Shown here: positions 5,214-6,986 of the stretch, piece by piece
How positions within the stretch are numbered: position 1 is the first letter of the stretch
How the letters are laid out: each line of letters starts with the position of its first letter
NCBI GenBank assembly: GCA_964504335.1
Contig: CAZDET010000121.1
Coordinates: forward strand, 1-6,986
Length of the DNA: 6,986 nucleotides
DNA from: CAZDET01 sp964504335
Lineage (GTDB): Bacteria; Bacteroidota; Bacteroidia; Chitinophagales; Saprospiraceae
Direction of reading: 5' to 3'
Notes under the pieces: model-generated
What the model saw: only the letters and a program-made list of their open reading frames with translations
Databases searched by the model: none
What the model was told of the DNA's origin: nothing
Program-made: the position numbers and the translations under genes

Positions 5214-6980
5214 ATGAAACTATCTACGCGCAATCCTTACTTCAGTTTGCTATCGACCGCCTGGCAATACGCCCGCCGGGAGCGGTGGCGGTACTTACTT
5301 ATTTACAGTTTGTTCTTTGTGGCCACCTTATCCTCTATGGCCTTGCCGGTGGTGTTCGGTTGGTTTATCGAGCAAATGCAATTAGAGGGCACCGATGCAA
5401 TCGCATCAGCCTGGAAATACATCGGACTGCTCATGGCGCTCCATTTCTTCTATTGGAGCCTGCACTTCCCCGGGAGAATCATGGAGCGGGCCCTGGCCTT
5501 CCGGCTGAGCCGGAACATGCTGGAAGAGCTCTACCACAAGACGCTCCAGTTGCCGGTGGCCTGGCACCAGGATCACCATAGCGGCAACACGATCAATCGG
5601 GTACGCAAGGCCTACGAAGCCCTGAAAACCTTTTTCGATTTTGGCTTCGCGTATTTCTCCACGGTGGTCAGCCTGGTCTTTGCGCTGGTCGGCATTTTGT
5701 ATTTCGCACCGCTCTTCGGGGGGATCGCGATCGGCATCAGCGTACTCATATTTGCAATGATCATGCAATTCGACAAGCCCTTTATCGCCGCAACTATGGA
5801 GACGAATGAGCGGGAAAACGAACTCTCGTCAGCGCTGTTCGATAGCCTGTCCAATATAGCCACGGTCATCACCTTGCGGCTGGAAAAGCGCATGGAAACC
5901 AACATCGGAGATCGCATTCAACGCATCTGGCCGCCCTTTAAGCGCGTGACCTACATCAACGAATCAAAATGGTTTTCCGTAGGCACCGCCATCCGGGTGC
6001 TGTATGCCGTAATCGTTCTGGGGTACATCTATCGCAACTATGTGCCCGGGGAAGTCTTCCTGGTTGGAGGGTTGGTCACCCTGATTGGCTTTATTGACCG
6101 CTTCAACGGGGTATTTCGCAGCTTTGCCTATCAGTACACGCAAGTGGTGCGCTTCCACGCGGATGTAGAGTCAGCGAAATCGATTCTGGAAGCCTACGAC
6201 GCGTATTACCAGCCAAGCGAGAGCGGCCACTTACCGGAGCATTGGCGCCAGCTGACCATTCAGGACCTGACGTTCCGCCACGCCTCCCAGGCTCCAACCG
6301 ACGCGGCCGCCTTGCAAAATATCCATCTCGATACCCAGCGGGGCCAGCGCATTGCCCTGATCGGTGAAAGTGGTTCTGGGAAGTCTACCCTGATGGCCGT
6401 TCTCCGGGGCCTGCATCAGGCAGCGTCAATAGACATTCGAGTGGATGGAAAGCAGATACCGGCCCTATCGGATCGAGTGACCCTGATACCCCAGGAGCCC
6501 GAAATATTTGAGCATACCATTCGCTACAACATCACCCTCGGACTACCCATCGACCAAGCGGAAATCGATCGGGTAGTGCGATTGGCGGCGTTTCAGGAAG
6601 TCGTGGATCAATTGCCGGAGGGCCTGGAAAGCAATATCAAGGAAAAGGGCGTCAACCTCAGCGGCGGCCAAAAACAACGCCTCGCCCTGGCGCGGGGTAT
6701 CCTGGCTGCCCAGCGCAGCGATATTATCCTCTGCGATGAGCCGACCAGCAGCGTCGATCCAAAAACGGAACTGGAGGTATACCGACGGCTATTCGCCGAG
6801 TTTTCCGACAAGCTCCTCATCAGCAGCTTGCATCGACTCCACTTGCTTCCACATTTCCACCAGGTCTATCTCATGGACCAGGGGCGGGTCATCGCCGTCG
6901 GTACGTTCGAGGAACTGCTGCGGCACAACGCCGCGTTTCAGCGGCTGTGGGCGCACCAGGAGGATGTGTTGATGCTCTAA
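5214..6980 (+). CDS. Type I ABC exporter, fused permease and ATP-binding half-transporter
   Basis: A 588-residue inner-membrane half-transporter that would act as a dimer, using ATP to export an unidentified substrate such as a lipid, drug or peptide. The membrane domain (about 20-330) has six likely helices near 28-50, 66-86, 144-165, 166-186, 256-274 and 279-296. The nucleotide-binding domain (about 345-588) carries Walker A GESGSGKST (384-392), Q-loop Gln427, signature LSGGQ (482-486), Walker B IILCDE (504-509) with catalytic Glu509, D-loop SSVD (512-515) and H-loop His540, so it should be ATPase-competent. The A-loop aromatic seems to be His356 (TFRH). The segment between Walker A and the Q-loop is about five residues shorter than usual. 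ATG 5214 gives the normal MKLSTRNPYF opening; ATG 5181 and TTG 5151 are in-frame alternatives with weak support. The gene ends in TAATG, which may start a partner gene. Confidence 0.93.
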   Translation: MKLSTRNPYFSLLSTAWQYARRERWRYLLIYSLFFVATLSSMALPVVFGWFIEQMQLEGTDAIASAWKYIGLLMALHFFYWSLHFPGRIMERALAFRLSRNMLEELYHKTLQLPVAWHQDHHSGNTINRVRKAYEALKTFFDFGFAYFSTVVSLVFALVGILYFAPLFGGIAIGISVLIFAMIMQFDKPFIAATMETNERENELSSALFDSLSNIATVITLRLEKRMETNIGDRIQRIWPPFKRVTYINESKWFSVGTAIRVLYAVIVLGYIYRNYVPGEVFLVGGLVTLIGFIDRFNGVFRSFAYQYTQVVRFHADVESAKSILEAYDAYYQPSESGHLPEHWRQLTIQDLTFRHASQAPTDAAALQNIHLDTQRGQRIALIGESGSGKSTLMAVLRGLHQAASIDIRVDGKQIPALSDRVTLIPQEPEIFEHTIRYNITLGLPIDQAEIDRVVRLAAFQEVVDQLPEGLESNIKEKGVNLSGGQKQRLALARGILAAQRSDIILCDEPTSSVDPKTELEVYRRLFAEFSDKLLISSLHRLHLLPHFHQVYLMDQGRVIAVGTFEELLRHNAAFQRLWAHQEDVLML

Positions 6981-6986
6981 TGAGCC
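6980..6986 (+). CDS. Possible start of the next gene, overlapping the transporter stop codon (partial)
   Basis: The transporter stop TAA (6978-6980) runs into ATG (6980-6982) as TAATG, a common arrangement for translationally coupled genes. Only two codons (Met, Ser) and one base are visible, so no product can be suggested and the call may be chance. Confidence 0.2.

Noticed and set aside
1..6986. Mobile elements, CRISPR arrays, defence genes or biosynthetic clusters
   Set aside because: No transposase or integrase motifs, terminal inverted repeats, regularly spaced repeats or cluster-type enzymes were seen. Gene content and base composition look uniform across the window.

Overview
The window looks like chromosomal DNA from a moderately GC-rich Bacteroidota bacterium, possibly a Saprospiria/Lewinella-like lineage. 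That is a judgement from protein style, not a database match. Supporting signs are the near absence of Shine-Dalgarno sequences, a YpdA-like flavoprotein, a DUF4142 lipoprotein, a secreted protein whose predicted mature end starts with Gln, and one TAnnTTTG-like promoter element. No rRNA, tRNA, CRISPR array, insertion sequence or phage gene was seen. Six genes fill almost all of the window.

Layout: (1) 1-1429, minus strand: a single-chain iron-sulfur L-serine ammonia-lyase (sdaA), complete except that its stop codon probably lies just outside the left edge. (2) 1430-1613: a divergent intergenic region holding a candidate promoter and two unusual short direct repeats, each copying part of the start of the flanking gene. 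(3) 1614-2678, plus: a YpdA/thioredoxin-reductase-like flavoprotein with a degenerate second nucleotide-binding motif and an added CGNC motif. (4) 2650-3210, minus: an unrecognised secreted protein whose end overlaps the flavoprotein gene tail-to-tail. (5) 3261-3857, plus: a DUF4142 lipoprotein, divergent from gene 4 across 50 bases. (6) 3871-5079, plus: an RlmI-like 23S rRNA m5C methyltransferase, 13 bases behind gene 5 and probably in the same transcript. (7) 5080-5213: a short gap with a hexanucleotide repeat tract and an inverted repeat. (8) 5214-6980, plus: a type I ABC exporter half-transporter with a complete catalytic set. A following gene may begin at its stop codon (TAATG).

The genes do not form one pathway. 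They read as ordinary housekeeping and envelope functions: serine catabolism, redox, ribosome modification, membrane export and envelope lipoproteins. I found no convincing new multi-gene system. The points most worth checking are the self-copied segments between sdaA and the flavoprotein gene, the altered cofactor-binding and cysteine motifs of that flavoprotein, and the short structured or repetitive elements before the ABC transporter.
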